From positions 11,313 through 75,312 of the forward strand of contig DXZA01000002.1 of NCBI GenBank assembly GCA_019415525.1: a stretch of 64,000 nucleotides of DNA, read 5' to 3'. A program made the position numbers and the translations under genes. Under the pieces are notes generated by a model. That model worked only from the letters and a program-made list of their open reading frames with translations, made no database searches and was not told the DNA's origin. Shown piece after piece: positions 1 through 6,647 of the stretch; the first letter of the stretch is position 1; each line of letters begins with the position of its first letter. The DNA is from Tyzzerella sp. GTDB taxonomy: Bacteria; Bacillota; Clostridia; Lachnospirales; Anaerotignaceae.

Positions 1-126
1 AACAGGAAGTTACCAGTTACCACTTTTTGAGCATAAAAGTGACCATACAACAGGAGGTTACCAGTTACCACTTTTTGAGCATAAAAGTGACCATACAACA
101 GGAAGTTACCAGTTACCACTTTTTTA
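1..126. repeat. 48-bp tandem direct repeat, 2.6 copies, cut by window edge
   Basis: Units start at 1, 49 and 97; the third is cut short after the shared TTACCACTTTTT. Copies are almost identical (GGAAG versus GGAGG in copy 2). Each unit contains two tandem AGTTACC heptamers and then a perfect inverted repeat, CACTTTT-TGAGCAT-AAAAGTG (21-41 in copy 1). There are no unique spacers between units, so this is not a CRISPR array. The array probably continues to the left of the window. Function is unknown; a protein-binding array or a small repeated RNA hairpin are both possible. Confidence 0.85.
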
Positions 127-957
127 GAGCAAATGTGACTTATATAAAAATATTGTGCTTAAGTACCTGCTTAAAAATAAATGGATATGCTTTTTATAAG
201 TGTGTGATATACATATTTTACTGCTGGAAATAAAAGCAATATGCAGAACAAATCTATTGTGTACATCATTTAAGAAATATAGTTTAACAGTTCTACAACA
301 GTAAATTATATTTATACAAGTCAAATAAAATAGTGTACATAGTTTAAATGTAATTTTACAGCAGTAAAAATATAATGCAGTTTTTGAAAATAATATGCAT
401 TAGCAGATGTTTTAATACATTAGTTATGTACTTATAAATTAGCTGATAAAATTAGCAAGTTACCAGTTACCACTTTTTAAATATAATTTTGAACTTAATA
501 TAAAAAATCAGCTTAAAAACAAGAATTAAACTATAATGTAGTAATAAATTAACTTTAAAAGATTTACTTAAACAAAAAATGTGTCTTACATCATTAAAAA
601 TCAGTCTTAATAGTTTATAAGATACTCTATAAAAATAAAAACAAAGTACATTATTTTAAATTTAAACTGTTTAATAATTTTAATTAACTTAATTTATAAA
701 AATATCATCATTATTTATACTTTTGCTTATTAATAAGATACAATTAAGAATTATTTATAAACTAATATTATATATTTATGCATATAGTTATGCTTTTAGA
801 AAAAATGTATCTACAGTATTATTAAGTTTACAAACAGTAAATAAAGCTGATAATTAAAAGGTTTATTTGATATAATCTAATAAAAAAATGCCGAAAAACA
901 GTAGGAAATAATTAGAAACTTTGTGCATAATTATTCATATAAAGTTGATAAAATATC
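127..957. other. Gene-free A+T-rich stretch
   Basis: Apart from the isolated repeat core at 459-478 I see no convincing reading frame, ribosome site or strong hairpin here. The sequence is extremely A+T-rich with stops in all frames. Confidence 0.6.
459..478. repeat. Isolated copy of the repeat core
   Basis: The core GTTACCAGTTACCACTTTTT found in the array at 1-126 occurs once more here, about 330 bp away, without the second arm of the inverted repeat. This shows that the double-heptamer part can exist apart from the hairpin. Confidence 0.7.
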
Positions 958-986
958 TTTTCAATAGCTATTATATGTGTTATAAT
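958..986 (+). promoter_or_regulatory. Probable vegetative promoter of the SLH protein gene
   Basis: TATAAT at 981-986 with TTTTCA at 958-963 and a 17-bp spacer. It lies 36 bp before the start codon at 1023, which has a GGGGTG ribosome site at about 1010. The -10 is a perfect match and the -35 is weak. Confidence 0.5.
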
Positions 987-1022
987 ATCAGTAATGAAAT
1001 TGATTTATAGGGGTGAAAAATA

Positions 1023-2222
1023 ATGAAGAGATTTAGTAACAAGCTTATAGCAGGGGTACTTCTTACCAGTATAGCAACAAGCAGTATAGCTTTTGCTAAT
1101 GAATATGATAGTTTAACAGTTACAAATTCAACAACTGGCAATACTTCATTTCAGATAACATCTTTTGCAGATTATAACACAAACTATGGTTATGGTTTAT
1201 TGCAAAATCATTGGGCAAAAACACAAATTGAAACACTTGTAAATAAAGGTGGAATATCTGGTGTGCCTTATGGTTCAAACATTTATAGATTTGAGGCTGA
1301 CAGAAGTATTAAAACAGCAGAACTTTTAAGTATAATTTTAAGAGTTTCTGGAAACTCATTTGAACAAACTACTGACTGGACAGATGGTGTAATGGACAAG
1401 GCAATAGAACTTGGTATTATACCTGAAAGTATGAGAAATGAAGGAAATAAGGAATTAACAAGAGAAAAAATGGCTATGATATTAGTTAATTCAGAAAAGA
1501 ACATTAGAAATAAAGATGTAACAGCTGAATTTGACTCAAGCAAAATATCAGACCTTAATCAAGCAGACTCAGCATATAGAGATGATATAGTAACAGCATA
1601 TGCTTTAGGTTTATTAGCTGGTACAGGAACAGGATACAATCCAAAAGGAATAACAACAAGAGCAGAAACTTGTACAATTATCAATAGGTTATTTGAATAT
1701 ACAGCAAGAGTAGATAATGCGGTACAACCAGAAACTCCAACACCAACACAAGGTTTACAATATGAGGCATTACCAGATGGTTCAAATGTAGGAATGTACT
1801 TTAATTTCCCAGCAGAGGGACAAATTGGACCAGATGGAAAAGTAATTACAAGAGACCCAGAAACTGGAATACTTGGTTTTGGTCAGGGTCAGCACGGCAA
1901 TATATGGGGAGGACTCACATATCCTAATGGTAAAGTAATTGGTGAAGGTTCAACAAATCCTGTTGGTTCAGGTGGGTATGACACATATGCAAAAGGTAAA
2001 TATGAAAATCACGGTGGTTACACATACTGGACACAGGAATGGAACAGAATTTATGGTGTTGTAGGAAGTAAGTTAAATTCAGAATATCCTAATCCTGAAG
2101 AGATGACAATGGCAGATATTAATGGAAATATTTTAGATGCAGATGGAAGCACTTGGCAGACAAATGATAATGCGCATTTTATATATGCAAATGGTGTTTG
2201 GACACCTAAAACAAACTGGTAA
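1023..2222 (+). CDS. Secreted S-layer homology (SLH) domain protein
   Basis: The 399-aa protein starts with a clear signal peptide (residues 1-25, ending SIAFA). About residues 55-230 form three SLH repeats: the first around QNHWAKTQIETLV, the second around DGVMDKAIELGIIP, the third around YRDDIVTAYALGLLAG ending in TTRAETCTIINRLFEY. SLH domains normally hold proteins to secondary wall polysaccharide. The remaining 165 residues, rich in Gly, Trp and Tyr, are not a family I recognise; they could be the exposed functional part. A short Pro/Thr linker (PETPTPTQ) joins the two halves. It stands alone with its own promoter, next to accessory DNA, so it may be strain-variable surface cargo. Confidence 0.88.
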   Translation: MKRFSNKLIAGVLLTSIATSSIAFANEYDSLTVTNSTTGNTSFQITSFADYNTNYGYGLLQNHWAKTQIETLVNKGGISGVPYGSNIYRFEADRSIKTAELLSIILRVSGNSFEQTTDWTDGVMDKAIELGIIPESMRNEGNKELTREKMAMILVNSEKNIRNKDVTAEFDSSKISDLNQADSAYRDDIVTAYALGLLAGTGTGYNPKGITTRAETCTIINRLFEYTARVDNAVQPETPTPTQGLQYEALPDGSNVGMYFNFPAEGQIGPDGKVITRDPETGILGFGQGQHGNIWGGLTYPNGKVIGEGSTNPVGSGGYDTYAKGKYENHGGYTYWTQEWNRIYGVVGSKLNSEYPNPEEMTMADINGNILDADGSTWQTNDNAHFIYANGVWTPKTNW

Positions 2223-2262
2223 TATTATACTAAAGATTATTTAAAATGTCAACACTAATTTT

Positions 2263-2290
2263 AATAACCCACATTAATTTATGGGTTATT
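2263..2290 (+). terminator. Hairpin downstream of the SLH gene
   Basis: AATAACCCA (2263-2271) pairs with TGGGTTATT (2282-2290). There is no long T run, so termination is uncertain. A near copy occurs at 2798-2825 and a related one at 3112-3139. Confidence 0.45.
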
Positions 2291-2392
2291 ATCTATAAAA
2301 TAAATAAAAATAGCTTTAAAACAAGCATTAAAGAGAATAATAAATATAAAGAGAAAAAATTAAGTGTTGACAAGTTTAACAGATATAAAAAT

Positions 2393-2413
2393 AAGGAGTC
2401 ATCAAGACTCCTT
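2393..2413 (-). terminator. Terminator of the 44-aa hydrophobic peptide gene
   Basis: AAGGAGTC (2393-2400) pairs with GACTCCTT (2406-2413) around a 5-nt loop. Read on the minus strand it is followed by ATTTTTAT, and it lies 20 bp past the stop of the small gene at 2433-2567. Confidence 0.6.
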
Positions 2414-2432
2414 TAATGCTTTAATACATTTA

Positions 2433-2567
2433 TTATTTTGTATACTTAAACAATATCACTAAAGATATAATGAAGTATACAGGATTACTAATATCAAGTA
2501 CAATTAAGATTAAAATACTTGCTATAGCAACTCTAATTACTAAATAATAATTAGAATACTCATTCAT
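2433..2567 (-). CDS. Small hydrophobic membrane peptide, 44 aa
   Basis: The peptide begins MNEYSNYYLVIRVAIAS and ends LVILFKYTK, with two hydrophobic stretches split by an SNP turn, so one or two membrane spans. The ribosome site AAGGAGG (minus strand, 2576-2582) is eight bases from the ATG and is among the best in this region, and a terminator follows. I do not recognise the family. A second, partly decayed copy lies at 2974-3078. Size, hydrophobicity and the charged end are like type I toxin-antitoxin toxins or small membrane stress peptides, but that is inference. A plus-strand ORF at 2470-2547 overlaps it completely. Confidence 0.55.
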   Translation of the reverse strand: MNEYSNYYLVIRVAIASILILIVLDISNPVYFIISLVILFKYTK

Positions 2568-2797
2568 AGTTATCACCTCCTTAAAATTAATTTAATAAGG
2601 ATATAGAGATATACAATATGAGAGTAAATAAAGATTAAGTAAAGAGAATATACATTAAAATAGATACTAAATATACAGAATTAAAAGTTGCTAAGTTTAT
2701 TAGAGTATAATCTAATAAAGATAGTGTAGTTATAAGGGTTTTATTAACAAAGGATATAATCATAACACAATCGTAAAATGAAGTCAACATTTATTTT

Positions 2798-2825
2798 AAT
2801 AACCCACATTAATTTGTGGGTTATT
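2798..2825. terminator. Second GGGTTATT hairpin
   Basis: AATAACCCACA (2798-2808) pairs perfectly with TGTGGGTTATT (2815-2825) around a 6-nt loop. It is the duplicate of the hairpin at 2263-2290. T-poor flanks make its terminator role uncertain. Confidence 0.45.
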
Positions 2826-2932
2826 ACCTATAAAATAAATAAAAACAACTTTAAAATATACATTAAAAAGAATAATAAATATAAAGGATTAAAGGTTGCT
2901 AAGTTTATTAGAGTTTATTTTAATTCTAATAA

Positions 2933-2960
2933 AGATAGGAGCCTTTAGTAACTCCTATCT
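2933..2960 (-). terminator. Terminator of the second small hydrophobic gene copy
   Basis: AGATAGGAG (2933-2941) pairs with CTCCTATCT (2952-2960); on the minus strand TTTATT follows. It occupies the same place relative to its gene as the hairpin at 2393-2413 but has a different stem sequence, so the structure is kept while the bases changed. Confidence 0.55.
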
Positions 2961-2973
2961 ATGTATCAATCTA

Positions 2974-3078
2974 TTAGTCTACGAGTTCTGTATACATAAA
3001 TAATATAAATAAAGATATAATGAAGTATACAGGATTACTAATAGCAAGTATTATTATTATTGCAATTATACTTGCCAT
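2974..3078 (-). pseudogene. Decayed copy of the small hydrophobic peptide gene
   Basis: From an ATG at 3078 the frame gives 34 aa beginning MASIIAIIIILAISNPVYF, clearly related to residues 16-44 of the peptide at 2433-2567. The upstream codons still read YSNYPLSISVV, matching the N-terminus of the first copy, but the ATG and the AAGGAGG site are gone, replaced by the stem of the hairpin at 3112-3139. It may therefore be untranslated, or start at an internal TTG or ATG without a ribosome site. Confidence 0.45.
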
Positions 3079-3103
3079 AACAACACTAATACTCAAAGGA
3101 TAA
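3020..3103 (+). CDS. Possible 27-aa hydrophobic peptide on the opposite strand
   Basis: Encodes MKYTGLLIAS, a run of Ile/Ala/Leu, then TTLILKG: one membrane span with a Lys near each end. A strong terminator starts nine bases after its stop, which supports a real plus-strand transcript here. Against it: there is no good ribosome site, and it fully overlaps the minus-strand copy at 2974-3078. The equivalent ORF in the first unit (2470-2547, 25 aa, MKYTGLLISS...) has kept the first eight residues but gained three Lys in the hydrophobic part. Confidence 0.3.
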   Translation: MKYTGLLIASIIIIAIILAITTLILKG

Positions 3104-3111
3104 TTTGAGTA

Positions 3112-3145
3112 AATAACTCACACGAAAGTGTGGGTTATTTTTTTG
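3112..3145 (+). terminator. Strong rho-independent terminator
   Basis: AATAACTCACAC (3112-3123), GAAA tetraloop, GTGTGGGTTATT (3128-3139), then a T run. This is the best plus-strand terminator in the accessory region, and the only plausible transcript for it is one crossing 2.4-3.1 kb antisense to the small minus-strand genes. Confidence 0.75.
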
Positions 3146-3171
3146 TATAAGGGTAAAAATAGTATTATTTT

Positions 3172-3291
3172 ATGAATTTAAGATTAAAAAATTCATATAT
3201 TGCTTCTGAAAAAAACTCATACATTACTAAAAAAATTGATATACATTCAGACGAACATATTAAAAAATTTTATGAAAAAATAGTGGTGTGA
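3172..3291 (+). CDS. Doubtful 39-aa ORF
   Basis: Encodes MNLRLKNSYIASEKNSYITK and a charged tail ending YEKIVV. Upstream there is only a weak AAGGGT about 20 bases before the ATG. I recognise nothing in it; it may be chance or a remnant. Confidence 0.2.
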   Translation: MNLRLKNSYIASEKNSYITKKIDIHSDEHIKKFYEKIVV

Positions 3292-3482
3292 TAAATTTAT
3301 AAAGAGATAAAAATAACTTAGTATACATTTGAAAAAACATATATACAGTAGTATTTTTTGATGTGTACTTTAAAACTAATACTTATAAAGTTATTCTGTT
3401 GAACAATAAAAATATAAATATTGTACTTCAAAAGCTACTTAACTTGTATATAAAAGTAAAATAATATAAGGGAGGTGGTTCT

Positions 3483-3662
3483 ATGACAGTACAGTTCAAA
3501 ACACAAATTAAGATTTATGATGAAGAAACAGGAAAAGTAAATACAGATGGTAGTTTTAGTATTTATGCTGACGGAGATGCAAAGAGCATAGAGTATTTTA
3601 AAGATGCTATATCAGTTATGAATGAGGCTATGGGGAATTTAATAAAAGAAGTAGAGTTATAA
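3483..3662 (+). CDS. Small orphan protein, 59 aa
   Basis: The protein begins MTVQFKTQIKIYDEETGKV and ends MGNLIKEVEL. It has GGGAGGTGG as ribosome site at 3470-3478, five bases before the ATG, and a perfect terminator 36 bp past the stop, so it looks like a real monocistronic gene. It is acidic, soluble and probably alpha/beta with a C-terminal helix (about residues 35-58). I do not recognise the family. Confidence 0.7.
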   Translation: MTVQFKTQIKIYDEETGKVNTDGSFSIYADGDAKSIEYFKDAISVMNEAMGNLIKEVEL

Positions 3663-3698
3663 TTACTACATTATAATAGGTAGAAACTCAAATATAAG

Positions 3699-3728
3699 GG
3701 CTGTAAATTTACAGCCTTTATTTTTTTG
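3699..3728 (+). terminator. Terminator of the 59-aa gene
   Basis: GGCTGTAAA (3699-3707) followed directly by TTTACAGCC (3708-3716) and a long T run. Confidence 0.85.
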
Positions 3729-4778
3729 CTCTTTTTTAAATATTTTGATTTGTTGTAATTTTAAGAACATTTTTATGACAAGTAATTAAGAGTAACAGCT
3801 TTAATTAAGATATAAATTTTTTTTTATTTATATAAAAAATTTTTTAAACAGTATCAGTACAAGTATAAATAATTTAAGGCTTTTCAAATAAGTTATTTAT
3901 TTTTAAAAATTGATATGTATAAAAAAGTTTATGGCTTTATGTTAGCAAGTAGAAAAAATAAAAAAGCTCCTGTAAGGGGTATCAGCATTTTTTAATTTTA
4001 AGAACATCTGAAAAAAATTAACAGCTTAAATTTATGCTTGAACTTTATTAAAGAGTATAAAGACCTAAAAAACTTTGCTTAAACCATTATATAGATAAAA
4101 AATCATATACCAAAATACTTATAAGCCGTGACTACTGAAGCAATGCTGTAAATTCGTATGTATGCATAAATATAGACTTCTATTTTAAAAAATACACACC
4201 AATATGACTAACTGAAGCATATATAAAAAACAGTATTAAATTAACTTATTGTATTTAACTACCAAATGACTGTTTGAGCAGTAAAAAATCAATTATGTAT
4301 TTTTACACATTAAAAATGGTGATGAGCATTATAAAAAAAGTTAGTGAACATTGATGAAAATGTGTATACATTCAAAACTGTGTTGGACTTATAAAAATAC
4401 CTACCCTTTCTTGTTAAAGACTTAAACATATTATAAGTATAAAAATTAAAAAAAATATATACTTCAAAAAGTGAGGTGAGGGTTATGAGTATTTATACCT
4501 ATTCTTAAAAAAAGTAGAAGTAATCTTGAAAAATGGACACTATTTACAAAGTTTAACGTTGAAATTTAAAAAAATACACCAATATTACTTATGGTCAGTA
4601 AAAGTGAAAGAGAACTTTAAATAATTGCTTTGTATTTAATTACTAAATGGCTGTTGAACAGTAAAAGAGGTAATTGTGAAAATCTGCACAGTCAAAAAGT
4701 GAGGTAGAGCTTATGAAATAAGCAGTCTAGTAAAGATAGTAAACCATACAAATTAAGTTATAACAGGAGGAATACAAA
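3729..4778. repeat. Non-coding stretch with decayed tandem repeats
   Basis: No supportable gene. The block at about 4195-4290 (ACACCAATAT..., then TGTATTTAACTACCAAATG) recurs in changed form at about 4575-4675. A short block AAAAAGTGAGGT followed by TTATGA occurs at about 4468 and 4694, with a weaker relative near 4317. Between them, about 4510-4560, GAAGTAATCTTG plus flanking bases match the start of the gene at 4779 (about 4845-4890). The picture is of several rounds of duplication and decay of the leader region of that gene. Confidence 0.5.
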
Positions 4779-5417
4779 ATGGAACAAGAAAGAATTTATG
4801 AAGCAATTAAAAACCACATTAAAAAAAATACATTAGAAGGAGCAGAAGTAATCTTGGAAAAGGAACAATGCAAAGTTTTGATAAAGAAATTATGTGATAA
4901 TGTTACTCGAAAAATTACATATAAGATTTTATTGGATGACGGTTCAGAAGTGATTGACTGTGGTGATGTAACAAGAAAAAGTTTAATGGACGCTAACATT
5001 AAAGCTAATGTATTCAGGTTATTATATGACTATGATTTTAGCATTGAAAAAAGAGACTTGAAATACATTGCAGAAAAACTTTTAAGTATAGATAATGAAC
5101 TTGAAAAAATAGAGGTTACTACCAAAATAAGTGAGGAGGAAGTTATATACAAGATTTATTCTGCTGTGGAAGAACAAGACCGAAGCTTTGAAAAAGGTTA
5201 CTGTCCTATCCTTATAAAGGACTTTAAAGACATAATCAGTAACAACATTGAAGAATACGATTACGATGATGTTAAGAGGATTTTAAAAAAATATAATCTT
5301 CTTAAAACAGGAAAAGACAGAGCTTTTGATGATAATGAGAAGATGTTAATAGATATAGGCAATAACGAATATAAAAAACAGACAAAAAGAGTTATAAAAC
5401 TTAAAGCTATAGCGTAA
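4779..5417 (+). CDS. Unknown 212-aa protein of the integrated element
   Basis: A strong AGGAGG site at 4765-4770 precedes the ATG. The protein is charged, lysine-rich, without signal peptide or membrane span. About residues 1-75 look like one domain, with beta strands around KITYKILLDDGSEVIDCGDV. About 80-190 are mainly helical, with an acidic stretch NNIEEYDYDDVKRILKKYNLL that resembles a winged-helix-like fold. I cannot assign a family. It lies 18 bp before the Dam-like methylase gene and is probably co-transcribed with it, so a role in element replication, control or modification is plausible but unproven. Confidence 0.7.
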   Translation: MEQERIYEAIKNHIKKNTLEGAEVILEKEQCKVLIKKLCDNVTRKITYKILLDDGSEVIDCGDVTRKSLMDANIKANVFRLLYDYDFSIEKRDLKYIAEKLLSIDNELEKIEVTTKISEEEVIYKIYSAVEEQDRSFEKGYCPILIKDFKDIISNNIEEYDYDDVKRILKKYNLLKTGKDRAFDDNEKMLIDIGNNEYKKQTKRVIKLKAIA

Positions 5418-5435
5418 CGCAAGGAGGACATACAA

Positions 5436-6314
5436 ATGAAAGATATAGATAAACCAATAAATTTCTACCCCTATTATGGATCCAAAAAAAGAGTGTTAAG
5501 ACCTCTCTACAGCCTGGAACCAATGAATATAAACACAACAATAGAGGCTTGTGCAGGCTCGGCAGTTTGGACGATTAATAAACCCAAGTACGGTAAAGAA
5601 ATTTTAAATGACCTAAGTGTTGAAATTTACAATCTTCTTAAACTTATGTCAGACAAAGAAAAAGGACAAGAACTTGTTAAAAGGCTTCTTAAAATAGAAT
5701 ACAGTAGAGATGTGTTTAATAAGGCTTTAGAGGCTAAGAAAAATAAATTTGAAAACATAAGTGAAATGGATATGGCAGTAATGAGTTATACCTTACTTAC
5801 TCAGTCATTTAATGCAACAGGCAAAAGCTGGAGAAGCAGTGATAACCAAGAAGCTTATACAGCAAGAATGGAAAAGAAACTTGAGGATGTACAAGGCAGA
5901 CTTGAAGGTGTTGAGGTAACAAATAAAAACTGTATAGATTTAGTTGATGAACACAGATATGAAGAAGATACATTAATACTACTTGATGTGCCATATGTAA
6001 AAGAACTTAGAGGAGCAAAGGAGGTGTATAACTGTGAAATGAGTACTGAAGAACATCAAAGGATGCTTGATACGATAAGAGATTGTAAGTGCAAAATAAT
6101 ATTGTGTGGATATAAGTCAGAAAATAGCGAAGATGACCTATACGATAAAAATTTACTACATAGTGGCTGGAATAGGTATCTTTTGGGTGAAATACCTAAA
6201 TCCTGTCAGATAACAAAGAAAAAAAGAGATATAGCAAAAGAATGGGTATGGATTAATTATGATTTACCACCATATGCTAAATATGAAATAAATACAGATA
6301 CAAAGAATATGTAA
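5436..6314 (+). CDS. Dam-like (D12 class) adenine methylase with altered catalytic motif
   Basis: The 292-aa length and order of motifs fit phage and element N6-adenine methyltransferases. YYGSKKRVL near the N-terminus corresponds to the conserved Y-x-G-x-K motif, EACAGSAVW to the AdoMet-binding motif I, and the C-terminal half keeps the usual pattern around STEEHQRML and KIILCGY. At the catalytic motif IV, which in this class is D-P-P-Y, the sequence reads D184-V-P-Y187 (GAT GTG CCA TAT). The altered second position could reduce or abolish methylation; it could also be a tolerated variant. Ribosome site AAGGAGG is at 5421-5427. There is no restriction endonuclease beside it. Confidence 0.85.
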   Translation: MKDIDKPINFYPYYGSKKRVLRPLYSLEPMNINTTIEACAGSAVWTINKPKYGKEILNDLSVEIYNLLKLMSDKEKGQELVKRLLKIEYSRDVFNKALEAKKNKFENISEMDMAVMSYTLLTQSFNATGKSWRSSDNQEAYTARMEKKLEDVQGRLEGVEVTNKNCIDLVDEHRYEEDTLILLDVPYVKELRGAKEVYNCEMSTEEHQRMLDTIRDCKCKIILCGYKSENSEDDLYDKNLLHSGWNRYLLGEIPKSCQITKKKRDIAKEWVWINYDLPPYAKYEINTDTKNM

Positions 6315-6328
6315 AAATGTTGAATTAT

Positions 6329-6363
6329 GCTCTAAGTTGCGGTATTATCACCCAACTTAGGGC
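6329..6363 (+). other. Long structured RNA hairpin between methylase and excisionase genes
   Basis: GCTCTAAGTTG (6329-6339) pairs with CAACTTAGGGC (6353-6363), with one G-U pair. Inside, GGT and ACC pair around ATTATC, leaving one bulged C. That is about 14 pairs in 35 bases in an otherwise A+T-rich gap. No T run follows, so it is not an ordinary terminator. It ends ten bases before the ribosome site of the excisionase gene and could control its translation or stabilise the upstream message. Confidence 0.55.
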
Positions 6364-6387
6364 AGTTGAAATAGGGAGGATGAAAAT

Positions 6388-6447
6388 ATGAATAAAAATA
6401 TGAATAAAAATATGAATAAAAATATGGATAAAAATATGTATAAAAGT
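6388..6447 (+). repeat. 12-bp repeat inside the excisionase gene
   Basis: Five units of ATGAATAAAAAT (the last two altered to ATGGAT... and ATGTAT...) encode MNKN x3, MDKN and MYKS. The unit is a multiple of three, so changes in copy number keep the frame and every unit carries a possible start codon. Confidence 0.85.
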
Positions 6448-6627
6448 TTTGATGAATTGCCTTTAGTATTAACACCTATGGATATAAAAGAAATTATGAA
6501 CATTTCAAAAAGTAATGCCTATGCACTATGTAAAAGTGAAGGGTTTCCAGCTAAGAAAGTTGGAAAGCTGATAAGAATAAACAAAGAAAGTTTTAAAAAA
6601 TGGTTTGAAGAACAGCAACCAGCTTAA
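6388..6627 (+). CDS. xis: Excisionase-like helix-turn-helix protein
   Basis: The 79-aa protein has a MerR-type helix-turn-helix of the excisionase/HTH_17 kind at about residues 28-75: LTPMDIKEIMNISKSNAYAL followed by FPAKKVGKLIRINKESFKKW. Such proteins bend DNA at the attachment site and bias the integrase towards excision. The gene is 20 bp before the integrase gene. AGGGAGGA at 6373-6380 sits eight bases before the first ATG, which supports that start, but four more in-frame ATGs follow at 12-bp steps because of a repeat in the coding sequence. Confidence 0.82.
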   Translation: MNKNMNKNMNKNMDKNMYKSFDELPLVLTPMDIKEIMNISKSNAYALCKSEGFPAKKVGKLIRINKESFKKWFEEQQPA

Positions 6628-6647
6628 TTGAAAGAAGGTAATAGTTT

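Larger units (their letters stand above)
2247..3110. repeat. Tandem duplication, about 540 bp per unit, diverged
   Basis: Matching landmarks recur at an offset near 540 bp: the GGGTTATT hairpin (2263 and 2798), a stretch around AGAATAATAAATATAAAG (about 2330 and 2870), a minus-strand terminator hairpin (2393 and 2933), and the end of a small hydrophobic gene (2433 and 2974). A separate shared block, GTTGCTAAGTTTATTAGAG, is at about 2688 and 2894. The two units differ by many substitutions and small indels, so the duplication is old. Confidence 0.7.

Noticed and set aside
1..126. CRISPR-like appearance of the repeats
   Set aside because: Repeats abut directly with no unique spacers, and no cas genes are present in the window.
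27..233. Open frame through the 48-bp repeats
   Set aside because: Its protein is just the translated repeat followed by random A+T-rich codons; no ribosome site.
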